DNA of 64,000 bases. It comes from Maylandia zebra (taxonomy: Eukaryota; Chordata; Actinopteri; Cichliformes; Cichlidae). Made by a program: the position numbers and the translations under genes. Numbering within the stretch: position 1 is the first letter of the stretch; the number at the start of each line of letters is the position of its first letter. Of the stretch, positions 23,301 to 35,500 are shown piece by piece. Where the stretch lies: NCBI RefSeq assembly GCF_041146795.1, contig NC_135177.1, forward strand, positions 23,224,560 through 23,288,559. Direction: 5' to 3'. Under the pieces are notes generated by a model. It was given only the letters and a program-made list of their open reading frames with translations. It made no database searches and was not told where the DNA came from.

Positions 23301-26300
23301 CAAAAAGAAAAATCAAACTATCCTGCATCAGTGTGCTTCATCTTTGAGTGCTTGAGATTTTCCAATAACCTTTAATTGACCACTGAAGTCTCCACCGAAA
23401 GGAGACCTTTCAGGGGAACAGTACGAGAGCTGACATCAGAACAAAACTGAAACTGTGCATCACAGGAAAATCCAAACAACAAACAAATAAAAACAACATT
23501 GTGGTGTGGTCTATAGTGAAGAGAGTCAATGCTTTAATGTTAGCATCCAAAAGAATCTTCCTTTAGACATTAAAGAGTTTGCTTTTCTCTGCTATAAACG
23601 ACACATTTGGTAATGATAACAATAAACATGTACAACAGGAAAAATGGGAAAATAAGGGGAATTTAACATTACTACACATGGAAACGTGGCAATAATGCGA
23701 TGATTTTGGATGAAAGGACACCTCCTGGGGACACCTGCACAAAGCAGCTTTTTAAATAAGGAATGAAGTTGTTGGAGGTCTTAAATTTAAAGAAATTAAA
23801 ATCATTTTCAAGTTTTAGTCTTGCCCACTACTCCTGCAATACTGGTCTAATGTAAAAACATCCATCCTCTAATCTAATTAGAGGTCTTGAACCTGAACGA
23901 ATGTGTTTCTCCTCCTGGCATCCAAGCAGGGATCTTTCACAGGTATTACTTATTGTTACTTATTAAGGTTAATTATGGTTATTTTCGTCTTCTTTCAGCT
24001 GCTCCCTTTAGGGGTCGCCACAGCACATCTGCCTCCATCTCTGGCTTCCTCCTCTGTCTCATTAGCCGTCTGCATGTCCTCCTTCACTACATCCGTGAAC
24101 CTTTTTCTGTGGTCTTCCTCTTTTCCTCCTGCCTGGCAGTTTAGCACCCTCGCTTGTACCTTTCCTTCTTTTTCATTGCCTTCAAGCAGACCTTCCTTAC
24201 TCCTCCTCCTTTTTCTTTGCCCAGCAGTAGCACAATTTCCTCCAGCTGCCTGTCATTAACCCGGACCTTGACCGGGCCAGTACATAAAAAGCTCTCTTGA
24301 TAATCTGCATATTTGATTTTCTGAATGCCGTTCCTGATGCAACCCTTAGCCTTTATTCGAGCTTGGGATCAGCACTTGCAGTAACCTGGCTTGTGGCCCA
24401 CCGTGTCTGGCATTGGTATTCTTTTATTGTTGTATGAATGAGAAAGTGTGAGTGAACAGAGTTTCTACAACATCTACACGTTTGTTTTTATCCCACACTG
24501 TGATCAAACTATAGTCAGACTATAGATGACCAACTTAATCTGCTACATAAACTCATTGTCTTAGGACAACTTTGCCATGAATTAGGATAAAAATGCAACT
24601 ACAAATACCTGTGTTCAGCTCTACTGCTCGGCACATGGCTGCAGCAGAGCTGAGCTGCTGTCGCTTCTAAATGTGGTGAAGCTTAATGCCTGCTTTCAGC
24701 TTTTTGAACTCTTTAACTCTCCCTACTCAATACTCCAGAGTAAACAGACCAAGTGCTCACTTTGTGCTACTGATTAGCTGCGTTACAGTGATGTGACTTT
24801 TAAAATAAGAGTAAGCCAGCCTTTATTCTGTGAACTGTCCTAGTAATAATAGGGAGAAAAATGGAATATTAATTGTGGCCTCACGGCTAGAAGGTTCAGG
24901 GATTTGAACTTCCAACAAACTGGGTGGCGCCGCTCTGTGTTTTCTTTTAGCTCACTTTCTCCTACAGTCGAGCGGCTTACAGTTAACTGGTGACTTAAAG
25001 CTGGGTGTGAATATGAGCATGAATAGGTGTCTGTCTCTGTAGCTTACACAGCTAAAAAAACAAAACCACGGAAGTGCCAAAAACTACAGGTGCTCAAACA
25101 GTCGCTTCAGGCTAGCCAAAGCATTAAAATGCCCAAATCCAGCCATGAAGCTACCGTGGTTACATCCTGGTCTCTGCAGCCAATCTCTCCCATTATAACA
25201 GCTGTACAGGAGTGTGTGTTAATTTAATAACTCACCGACTTGGATTTCATTTGGATGTTTTTCATAACTCTGACTCCCAGCTGTGCCAGGATCAAGCAGC
25301 TGCAGCCAGCTGCTGTGTGCCAAACTTGTTCGTGCCCTTTGGCATATTTTTAATAGAACAATCCGCTGTGTGGTATTGAGTGTCCAACAACTGTATGCTT
25401 CATTTTTAGGGAGAAAAATTCTAGTATTTGGAACAAATTAGTAGTAAACACATTTAAACCCGCAGGTCTCACAATTCCCCAGCTTGGATAAACTGGAAAG
25501 TTACCTCAGGACATCCGGGCTAAAAGCTATACCAAATCAGCATGCATACTCAGACCCCTTGGGAAAAAGGGAGCGGCTCAAAGTACCCAATTAGTAATAA
25601 TATGGAATTATATTTGTCTGGGAGGGTTGCACACAAATGGATGCAGCTTCCTAACCAAGCTTTTTAGAATTAGTGGAAAACAGTCCAGTCCAACCTCTCA
25701 CGCAAAAATGAATACGTCCCACTGCAAAAGTGCTTCCCTCTGCTTATGGTTTTTGTACTTGCTCTTGTTAAATTTCAAAAATATCCTTTTGTAATCACTT
25801 TACTTAATTAGTCTTGCTCTTAAATAATATTTGCAAGCCATTATTTTATCCTCTGGTGCTGTGTTTGCTCATTTTAACTTTGCCTAAATGTTGTTATGCA
25901 ACTGCCATCTGAATGCGTCTGCTACGAATAAATATGTATTTAAAAACTGGGGGGATGGGGGGAGTTTATGGGTTTAACTTGCCTCTTGCACAATGTCAGC
26001 TGGATAAAATTACTCCAGGCCAAACATGACAGATCACTCTAAAATATATTTGTGAAACTAACCACTGACACCAGTTTAAACGACCAAAATAAACACACGG
26101 AGGTGCAGGACATCCGGCGTTATTGAGCAGGATCTTTAAAAATGGTGCTTTCGGATTAAATGCTGAGTGCCGACAGTAATGAAGGTGTGGGTTAAAGGTC
26201 AGTGGTCCTGTACCTGTTCTTCAGAGCCGTGTCCGCCTGCGTGCCCGCACAGAGCAGCATGGACAGGGGAAACTGCTCCCTGCTGTCTCCATCTCCATCC

Positions 26301-26638
26301 CTTAAGATGTCGAAGCTCAGGCATGGAGCACCTGAACATAAACAACAAGGTAACTTAAGCCCAGAGATCCCACATGGTGGAAGCGTGAACTTCATTGGGA
26401 GTAATGATGACTTTAACTTGCCTGTCTGGCACTCGTGATACATGCGGTACGCGGAGCGGTCCATCTCCAGCTCCTCCCCGGGCTCAAGCGGCTCGATCCC
26501 GGGCACGTACACTTTCTTCTCCTCCTCTCCCTCTGCCCCTTCCTCTTCCATTTCCACCCCTTCGTCCTCATCGCTGCCTGCTTCGTCCATCTCCTCCATC
26601 TCGTTTTCCTCCACGGCGTGTTCACCGGGCGCAGACAT
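20318..26638 (-). CDS. grwd1: GRWD1, glutamate-rich WD-repeat protein
   Basis: Seven exons join in phase to 451 residues: 26422-26638, 26214-26331, 23067-23229, 22759-22969, 22072-22217, 21232-21423, 20318-20626 (human 446 aa). Order: acidic Glu/Asp-rich N-terminus (about 10-42), CAF1C/H4-binding-like segment ([15 protein letters not shown], about 66-80), acidic insertion (about 128-150), then WD repeats ([48 protein letters not shown]) ending FRTISV. GRWD1 (yeast Rrb1) is a nuclear histone-binding chaperone needed for ribosome biogenesis and MCM loading. The first intron uses a GC donor (CAG|GCAAGT). An in-frame upstream ATG at 26684-26686 would add 16 residues; I chose the internal start but cannot exclude the longer form. 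Confidence 0.95.
23985..24430 (-). mobile_element. RTE-like LINE 3' fragment in grwd1 intron 2
   Basis: The plus strand carries 'agctgctccctttaggggtc' followed by 'gccacagcacatctgcctcc', the reverse complement of the tail seen at 14375-14425. It continues through a degraded, stop-containing coding part to about 24430. It is a 5'-truncated dead copy in the roughly 3-kb intron between grwd1 exons 2 and 3. Confidence 0.65.
24431..26213. other. Rest of grwd1 intron 2, nothing recognised
   Basis: No exon-like frames and no repeat that I can name. Confidence 0.5.
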
Positions 26639-28170
26639 CTTGGCAGAGGCACGGTGTGGCGTACTTCCGGTGCAGGCAGCGGCCACGTGGTTTAAACGCC
26701 GCTCACCCTCCTCACCAGCGGCGCCCCTCTCTCCCTGTTTACGGGAATTCAGCTGACCTCTTTGGCAAAAGAGCCCCTGTTGCCAGGAAAGACCAGGCTT
26801 GCAATTGTTTGTCTCACACTGTAAGCCCTGAGGATCACGTGAACATTATTAGCGTGGACACTGTTAGCGTTAGCTACATGGCAAATGTTCTGTCTCCTCC
26901 CTGGAAGATAATTAGCCTTTTGCTTAAGAACATTTGGGATCGTGTCCATGCACCGATCAGTAAAGAGTCTTCACCTCTGAGTCATGATTGTGTGATTTAA
27001 TGAGATTTATTTGAATGTGCTGTATTACATCTTACGCAGCACAGCCTGGTACTGGCAGGGGGCTCAGCAGCCCCTGCACCACTAATGGGAAGTCAGGCTT
27101 TGACTCACAGCTACTCACTGGCAATAATTTATAGATAGTTTTGCACTGACTGTATCAGGGTGTTGGGAAACTGCCATAAAAGCTGCTATGCTAAATTCAT
27201 AAGAATACTTGGGCAATTTCTCTTATACACGTTTGTCTAAGCATGTGTTTCTTTCTTTTACATTTGTGTTTGAATTTCATTATTAAAATTGTGCCAGAGA
27301 TTCTCTTGAAACCTTCTCTGCTCTTTTAACAAACACTCACATTTAAGAGATTGTGAAACTACTCGGGGGGTTCTGTCAGGACGAAGGTGTTTCTTTCACG
27401 TGTAGCTGAGTACAAGTAGAGACAAGTGCTCTTTTATCGAGGTCTTTGACAAGAGCCTTAACATCCCGGGCTGTTCTACCACACATTCCTCTGTCATCTG
27501 CAACTGATCTCTTAGACTTTTTAGTTATTTAATTTTTTTTTTTAAACTAAAGCTGCAGAATATATTTGAAGAGTTTCCAGACAAAGGCTGCCTCTTTACA
27601 AGAGAATCTACGGTTGAGTTCACACGAATGCAGACTCTTGCAGTTGGAATGCAAGATTAAACACAAAACGTAATCTCTTAAAAGCAGCAGGGAGAAAACT
27701 GTAAACATATAACTCCGACTGATTAAATACTTTGCTGCTGCAAATAGCAGGACCACACTGCAAAGTTACAAATGCAAATTGGGCAAGACTTGTACCTGTG
27801 ATTGCTCTGCAACTGTAGTTTTATTAATGTCATAAGTTAGTGCTGATCATAGGCTACAGTATCATTATGCAGGCATTACAGCTGTAATTGGCAGTGCACT
27901 GATTTTAACAACTTCATAAACTGTTGAGTTTTTCAGTGTGCCACAGTGCATAATCATTTTTTACAAATGTGGAGAGAAATGACAGTATTTACCTCTAAAA
28001 TGTGGCGTAAAAGTGTATTTAAATGAAAAAAAAAAGTAAATATGTATATCCCAACACTTAAGCACATTTACTTAAGTAGTCTAACTGTAAATGTACATTC
28101 AAAATACTGTAATAAATATAACACAGACTTTGGATACTGGCAAGTTACACCAAAAGCTAACGATGCATAT
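26639..28170. other. grwd1 promoter side and intergenic spacer
   Basis: The 26640-26760 part is CpG-containing and probably holds the grwd1 start site and leader. A tandem GTTAGCGTTAGC occurs at about 26863-26874, the same motif as in the leng8 promoter. From 27000 to 28170 I see no gene. Confidence 0.5.
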
Positions 28171-28186
28171 ATCTAAATGTCTTTAA

Positions 28187-28192
28187 TTTATT
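28187..28192 (-). other. Polyadenylation signal of the flt3lg-like gene
   Basis: AATAAA on the minus strand, about 300 bases past the stop at 28494. This gives a short 3' UTR. Confidence 0.5.
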
Positions 28193-28493
28193 TTTCTGTA
28201 CAAAAGTAAATACATATACATCCATTTGTAAACAGTGGCAGGCAATGCCCATTAGCAAGAAGAACATAAACCATAGATAGCTTCCTCTAAATAGTGATGC
28301 TATTGGATTACATCTGCGATATCACCTCTTACAGAGCGCTGTTGGACGGCGAGACTGGTGGTTTGCTCTAATTTTGTGCATCAGATGTAACACTTGAGTT
28401 TCACAAAGCTTACCACACCGAAACACAGAGACAAAAACTTAAGAAAACAGTCATCAGTGCCTATAAAGATATATATAAGACCCTTTTTGACAA

Positions 28494-30092
28494 CTATGGT
28501 AGCAAACACCAGTAGAGTCTTAATAATAAGGAGCTCCAAACAAATGCAGAATATGATGGGGGAACCCCACTGGACAGTGGCGGTGTGTCTATAATCCTGC
28601 CAGATTTCATATTGTCTACCGCTCTAGTGGTTAAAAGTCTGGCCCTTGATGGGCTGTAGTCCTTCCTTTCAACAGACGGTGGCAAGTTGGGCAGGGTGCA
28701 TGTTTCAATTGAAGGTGGGCACCCAATTTGAATCCACCGGCTAAAAAGTTCTGATGTTAACTTTAGGAGTTCTTCTGGAGAGGAAGACACCAAGGAGAAC
28801 TGGGATAAGTCTGTCTCCTCCCGAAACATCTGCAGCAAGGAAACAAGGAAGAGAGATCAGTATTATCAAGACAACAAATCTGACTAACAAAGTCATGTTT
28901 GAAACAGCTACTTGATACTGAAGCGAGCAATGTCACGACAAGAAAAAGAGAATACGTACTTCCATGTTTCTGTTCTTGCTAATAATTTTATCCAGTGTCC
29001 GTGTAAGTTCCACAACAAGAGAGTGATTTAAGTGTTCCTCCCAGAGGTTTGTCAGGAGCACTTGCCAAGAATCATGGAGGACATACGCAGCAGGGAACAC
29101 GCAACACTGCGAGGAAAAACAGAGCAACACAATAACCCCAAAATTAGGACTAGCATGTAAAACACATGACAAATCACCGCAAGAACCACACAAGTAACCG
29201 TGTTACGAGAGAGGCTGGAGGCCACTTGGGACAACAGACTGTTATTAAACAGAGCATGTGACTTGTTATAGTGGAAGACGACCAAAGAAAAAAAGCAAGT
29301 AATTATTCTCTTTAAAAAAAAACCCAAGTGGGCTTCAGGAGAAGGTTAAAATGAACAGGATATATAAGATCTATATGAGCACTTCCTATATAAACAACTC
29401 ACCGGATCGGTGTCACAGAGCATGTGTCTTGTATATCGATGTACCACATAGTAATCCTTAGGAAACACTGTGCGCTGAAGGAGGGAGAAAAGAGGCAAAG
29501 ATGAGAAGCCAGATACCCAGAAGGACCACACAGGTCTATATGGACATAGAAGTAAATATTTAGAAACGAAGTAAAGAGAGTTTCACTTACAAAGCCTGCT
29601 GAACTCGAATCGATGGTCCCTTTGATATTTTTCACACCTTCCAGGTCAAACTCACATCCACCACATGGGGCAGTTAGTAATGACAGCAACAGTAGAACTG
29701 TTGGAGACATGATAAGAGCGAAAGCCACAGAAAACAAGTCACATAATTGCTGGAAACTTTCTGTGGTTTGTAGCTTGTTCAAAGTGCATAGCTACTAAAA
29801 AGAACATGACATCATTTCCTGTGTAAATTAGCCATTTCTTTCTTTTTAAAAAAAAAGAAAACAGCAGGAGACACTGGGCTACGATTGCAACATCTCTAAT
29901 TTAATTAGGGCACCAGAAATGGCTGTGATGTTTCAAAGTGGCGCAAAAAAACCAACTTTGATTCACCATTTAAATCTCACTATGCATTAACCAGGACTGC
30001 TGTTTCACTATAATCCCACAGACATTTAAAAAGGGTGAAAAACAGACAAAAATTTAACATGAAAATAATAGTTTCTCACCTCGCAGTGTCAT
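28494..30092 (-). CDS. flt3lg: FLT3 ligand-like four-helix cytokine
   Basis: Five exons join in phase to 224 residues: 30080-30092, 29591-29697, 29403-29474, 28960-29106, 28494-28829 (human FLT3LG is 235 aa). Exon 1 gives only MTLR; exon 2 completes a signal peptide (VLLLLSLLTAPCGG). The mature part begins CEF, followed by FPKDYYVVHRY, a helical block (HDSWQVLLTNLWEEHL), SSSPEELLKLTSEL and a GCPPSIETC element. Cysteines are at 19, 60, 65, 66, 150 and 157. The 19-60 spacing (41) and the paired C150/C157 resemble human FLT3L C4-C44 and C127-C132, whereas the human middle pair is replaced by C65-C66. N91-H-S is a glycosylation site. A hydrophobic C-terminus (about 207-224) suggests a membrane anchor. 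FLT3L drives dendritic and progenitor cell growth through FLT3. Identity to other short-chain cytokines (kit ligand, CSF1) is a weaker alternative. Confidence 0.65.
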
Positions 30093-32080
30093 CGTTTTAT
30101 CTTGACTGCATGTCCATTTCTCTTGTTGACAGCAGTGACTCTGCAGGCAAGCTTCACTGTCACTCTGTAAAAGGCGAAGCTTCCTCCTGTGGTTTTTTTA
30201 CAGGTCTTTGAAAGAGCAGGCTTCTGTCTCTTCTTCTTCACTGCTTGATATTTAGTCTTCCTGTTCACATCCCTCAGATCATCCCCTTCTCTTTACTTAG
30301 GGTCCTTTGGTACTTTCCATGCACATGCCCCACTTGTCACCTCACATCGACATGCTCTCTCACTTTGGGTTTTCCCACTTGAAGCCAGGGTGGCTGCAGC
30401 CTTTCACTTTGAAAGCCTTGTTTTTCTATTTCCCTTTCTAAATCTTTTCTCCTTTCCCTTTCTCACTACTGACCTAGAATTTTCCTGGCCACTCTGTCTC
30501 TGTCCCTTAAAAGTGGTTAATGAATAAAGTGCCAGAGCTGACCTCTTCCCCTGAATTTCTCCCTATCCCTCTGTATCCTACTCAGACACAGGCACAGCTC
30601 AAAGTGAAAGTGCTCCGCTCAATTCTCCCTTTATGCGTCGGCCACTCCCACAGGCACACGTTTTACCTCACTATTGACTGACCCGTCTCCCTCCCTTCTG
30701 CTTCCCACATTCCCCAACACCCCCCCACCCCCATCCTCCCGCTCCCACCCCCATCCTCCCGCTCCCAACCAGGGCCGAAGAGGCTTAGTTATGCAGTCAG
30801 AGCATATGTTTTTCATTTGGATTCTTCCCCACACCTCTCTGCCTGTTGATTCTATCAGTCGCTGTCCCGTAAGTCAGTGCGCAGTATCATCCCATTAAGT
30901 CATTCATTAACAGTCAGTTTCTTTTAGAAATAAGGATCACATTCATTACATTCCTCGAAGAGCTAACGAGAAAGATTGCAACACTGAATTGCCAGAAGAT
31001 GCAAGTCATCCCAACATGACTGCTTTCTTTAGTCATTAATGTTAAAATTGGCTTTACAGAGTTGTATGGTATGATTGTGATGATAGCTGTGCACAGCTGT
31101 CATCATCCTGTCTGTAAAGTGTTGTTTTGTGGCCTCAGGTTACGCAAAGCATCACGTTGGTTTGGGATATCAGTCAGATGTCAACAGGAGTTGATTAATG
31201 ATGAAAGGAAGGAAGTCGTTATTCTTCATGTTTGTTGGATCATAAGCCAAACGACAGAGGAAAATTTCCCAGAGAGGTATCTCTACTGACAGGAAAAGGA
31301 AACCAGACAGCCGCAGCAAGCGAGGGCTCCATATGCCCCAAGGCATGACTAAATCAAAACCTCTTTACTTATGCTACGTTTATAATGATTGATATAAATA
31401 TCTAGTCAGAGTGCCGTCTTCCTGGTTCATACTGCATTTAAAATTCAGAGGGAAGTAAATACGCAGAAAATTTGTGAAGCTGCTGCAGATGAAATCCACA
31501 CATGTCGGAGCCTAACTCAACAAATGAAATCCAGATTTAATAAAAACAAAAGAAGTGCATTCCTTTAAATAGGAAAAAAAAACCTAGTCACTCCAATATA
31601 TGCAAACTCACTTTTTCCTTCATAATTAGGACTAAAACACAAGTTTGAAACTTAAAATTTTGGGGTCATGAAATTTTTTTTCAAAAACATCCTCCAACTT
31701 AAATAAAGCCACATTTTACTGAGTAAAGTCTGCGAGCTTCAGCACATCAACAGGCTCATATAACTGGCATGGAAAAAACAAAAGCAGATCAGAGTGACTG
31801 GTTCATTAAAAACCCCAAATCCTGCCGATGTGGTCATCTGTCCCGGGTCCTTGTTAGGCAACACTTTTTGTATGTTTCAGGACTTGGGGGAAAATTTTTT
31901 CTTTAAAAGTGCTGTCTTACACCACTTAAAGCTTGCTCGCAGGAAGACCTTCAAACGAGTGGGAGGTGATGGAGAAACAAAAGGTCTCCACCTCCGCTTC
32001 ACTTTCCCTCCCATTTTCTTTCTATTCACCACAAGGTGGAGCCAACCATGGGTCGAGAAAGGATGTCAGGCTCAAAGTTT
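30093..32080. other. Spacer between flt3lg-like gene and flcn
   Basis: No coding frame recognised. The 30160-30900 part is pyrimidine-rich on the plus strand and may hold the flt3lg-like promoter. A 20-bp tandem duplication lies at 30727-30766. The rest is AT-rich. Confidence 0.5.
30727..30766. repeat. Exact 20-bp tandem duplication
   Basis: Two adjacent copies of ACCCCCATCCTCCCGCTCCC, inside a C-rich tract upstream of the flt3lg-like gene. Confidence 0.95.
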
Positions 32081-32087
32081 ACATTGG

Positions 32088-32098
32088 TTTTATTTTAT
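32088..32098 (-). other. Two overlapping polyadenylation signals of flcn
   Basis: Overlapping AATAAA copies on the minus strand, about 410 bases past the flcn stop codon. Confidence 0.6.
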
Positions 32099-32502
32099 TT
32101 TAAAACATCAGCAGGAGTAAACAAAGTGCAAAGTCTTTTTTTGTAATAAGCTAAGCTTTACATATCTGTATAAAAAGGTCTCCTATAAGAGTTCCCTTTG
32201 ACAAATAAAAGCCCTCATGCATTATCCAAACTGATTCTACTTGTTTAGTGAGCAAGATAATCATCATCGTTAGATACACAACAGTTACTGAAAACAACCA
32301 TAATTGACGAGCGAAACCCTTTGTGTCATCCGTTCACAGTCCTGTCATTAAATGACAAGAATGTGGGTAAGAAAACCCCCCAAAACTAAACAAATTAATA
32401 AAAGAAAACAAAACAAAACAAGGGGAACGTCAAAGAAATGGCATTCCCCCTCATTTCAGCTCCCCTTTCTTTATCCTAATCTCCTCCTCCTCCTCTTCTT
32501 TG

Positions 32503-35500
32503 TCACTGGCTGGGGCTCCTCTCCCCTCCTCGGACAGCTGTCATTAAATGGCTCTTGTATGTTTTGCTAAGTCCAGTCATCCAGTACTTGAGCAGCCTGA
32601 CGTTGTCCTCTTCCCCGGGCCCCGTAGCACCGAGGAGTGCCAGAACCTTCTGCGTGTCCTCTCTTCCTCGACCGTCCACTTTGGAGAACTTGAACAGCAC
32701 TTTGACTTTACTGAAAAAACAAATAGATCACACTTAAGACTAATTATGCCTTCCTGAAGAAGACAGAATTCGGAAACACCAAGTTTCCGGTGGGAATCTT
32801 TGTGTGGAACGCCCTCTCAATAAGACTTCCCACTTGGAAATATCCTAAGTTAGCAATCCAAGATGGCAGTACTGAATGTAAACAACAGTAAAATTATAAA
32901 CTTTTAATCTGTACTGCAAATGTTGTGTGTTTTTGACTCATTAAATAGTGAGCAGTGATCGAGCTCTATCCATTAATGTGTTTTTCCCTGTTTCTCCCTG
33001 AATGGCTCTACCTTAATGAGAACCTAAACAAATTCTGTTTTTGCTGGCTTTTTGTAAAATGCGCTGTTCCGACATCCGAGTTCTGAAGTATCTGGAACGT
33101 GGCATAAAGGAGCTTTACTCACTTCATCCACTCCTCCTTCAAACACAGCAGGCAGTGAGACACAACATCCACCGACAGGTTCTCATTGCACAGAGCGACC
33201 TCCAGCTTGTTCAGTAATGCTGGACCTGGAGAAAGAGGACAAAGATTTAGTCAGTGGAAGAACCATGTGGGAAAGTTGAGGGAAAAAAAAAAAAAAAAAA
33301 AGAGTCAAGCAAAAAAAATTAAAAACTCTTAGTAGGTGATTGGTTGAACTATTTGTGTATAACCGTCTGCTGTGAGAAAACGTCAACAAATCAGACTGAC
33401 GAACCACAGGATGCAGAGAGCGCGAAAAGGAAAAACAGGCCGTGGTCTGAGTAGCTTTATGAGCTTGCAAGCAGTCGCTGCAACCAGCTACGCAGCAAAT
33501 GTTTTGCTGTTTACTCGAACGGTTACTCATTCTCATGTTTTAGGTTTCTGTAGCTTTGAAGTTTATAATTTGGATTTAGTTTTTGACCCTTTCTCAGGTA
33601 TGCTGGTATGTTTGTTGCTTTTGTGTATTCTGCTGTGTGTGTGTGTGTTCCTATATAGTCAGAACCCTTTAAAGGAGGGGTGTCAAACTCGTTTCACAAT
33701 GCGGGCGACATACAGCCTACTTTGATCTTAAACTCCCCTCTCTGTCAGCGCGAAGAAGTTTAACTTCACGTTTAATCCTGGTATATGTTGGTATAAGTTT
33801 TATGACATGATCAAGTAATGGGGCCCTATTTTTGTAAAGGAATCGAGTGTTAAGAAAAAAAGGCTAGAAATTTCTATAATAGATAGTGATTAATGGGAAC
33901 TTTTTTCATTTACGTTTTACTGAATTAATAGGAATTTATTAGTAGGAATTGCTGTAAAAAACGATGTTCGGTGCACCTGTAAAACCTAAAACACACCTGT
34001 AGCCGTGACCTTCTGACTCTAAGTTCATCACAGAGCTCTGATTTGCCCAGAACCAGTTTGGTTTGTCTGCTGGCACAAAGTCTGAAGACGTGTGAGATGG
34101 ATTCTCTGATATATATTCTGTGGGAAACAACTAGTTTCTGTTTTCGATGCAAATTCTTCATTTTTTTTAATGGATTCCTTAATGCTCTTGCTGTGCTTGA
34201 GCATTTTTCTACTTTCACTTTAACAGCTGCTCTGACTTAAACAAGGGTTAATGAATCAGGAGGGGAAAAAAATCTGTCCTTTTCACTGATACAGAGTCAG
34301 ATGATGATAAATGTAAATTTGTAATCTCTATAAATAGATTCTACATATAAAGACGTCTATTTGTAATCTGCTTTTAGTCCATGTGGTATCGATCAATTAG
34401 GCTAGAGCAGGCTGGGGTTACATGGCTGTAAGCTTTCTGTGTGAAGAGCAAAGGAAGGATGGCATTTGTCAAGATGGAAACCTGAAAACATCGGCTGCCG
34501 TAGAAAATGAAGCTTTTTATTATCGGTCTTTTAATTTACCTGACTTTTTGTAAAGAATGAGCAAAAAGCACAGAAAGAAAGCAACGAACAGAAAAACGCC
34601 GACTACACAGGAAGCCGTGAAAAAAAACCTTTGGCCTCAGAGGATTAATCAGCAGACAAGCCGATGGGTTCCCAGACTGTAAATTGTGTAACGCTAACAG
34701 AGGCAACAAACATGCAGCAAATTAAATCAAGACTGATGTACTCACCCCTGTCTATAGGTTGTGTGTTGGCACTGGTGATGGTGAACTGATAAAGCGAGCT
34801 GATGTCGTCTTCTCTTACAGCTGGGATGTGACAGCTTCTCTCTGAGGTGACGTCCACGAGCACTGTAAACTCTGAAGAGAAAATCGAAGCAAAATTATTA
34901 CAGTTTAATCTGCAAATACACATCTACAGTTTTTGACAGAATCTCACACAGCGATCTACAAATCTCAAAGAGCTTCTTGCACCTGAGGAGCTGACGTGAG
35001 CTGGAATAGGCACATCGGGGCAGAGACCCAGAAAGTTGCACTTGTAGGCCTCCTCGTACTGAGAGCTGTATGGCACGGAGCGCACACAGCCTACCGGGAG
35101 CAAAGACTAATGGGAAAATAGAGAAGTGAGTTAATGGCCGTGATGATACACTGTTTGATCTGGCTAACATTCACACAGCCTCGCTGTCTCTGCTTACTCA
35201 TTAATGCTATAAGTGATGCTTTTCTGACAACTACTAAAGAACTGTGGTAAAGTAACACAAACATTACAGTATGAACTTGTCTTAAAATTATATACTGATA
35301 ACATTAAAAATGTATCTTTCAAGTATTCAAATGAAAAATAACCACAAAGAAAACCCCAGGAGAGCATGTAGTCGCAAAAGAAAAGGTCAAAACTGTGCAA
35401 TAACAACAGCATTACACCCTCACACAAATAGTAGGTGCGCTCCCCTGCCCCAAAAGTTCATGTTTACCCATATTATAATACAACGCTCTATCTACAAAGG

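Noticed and set aside
26202-27000. Plus-strand Ser/Pro-rich frames up to 201 residues
   Set aside because: Antisense of the acidic first exon of grwd1; low-complexity complement of Glu codons.
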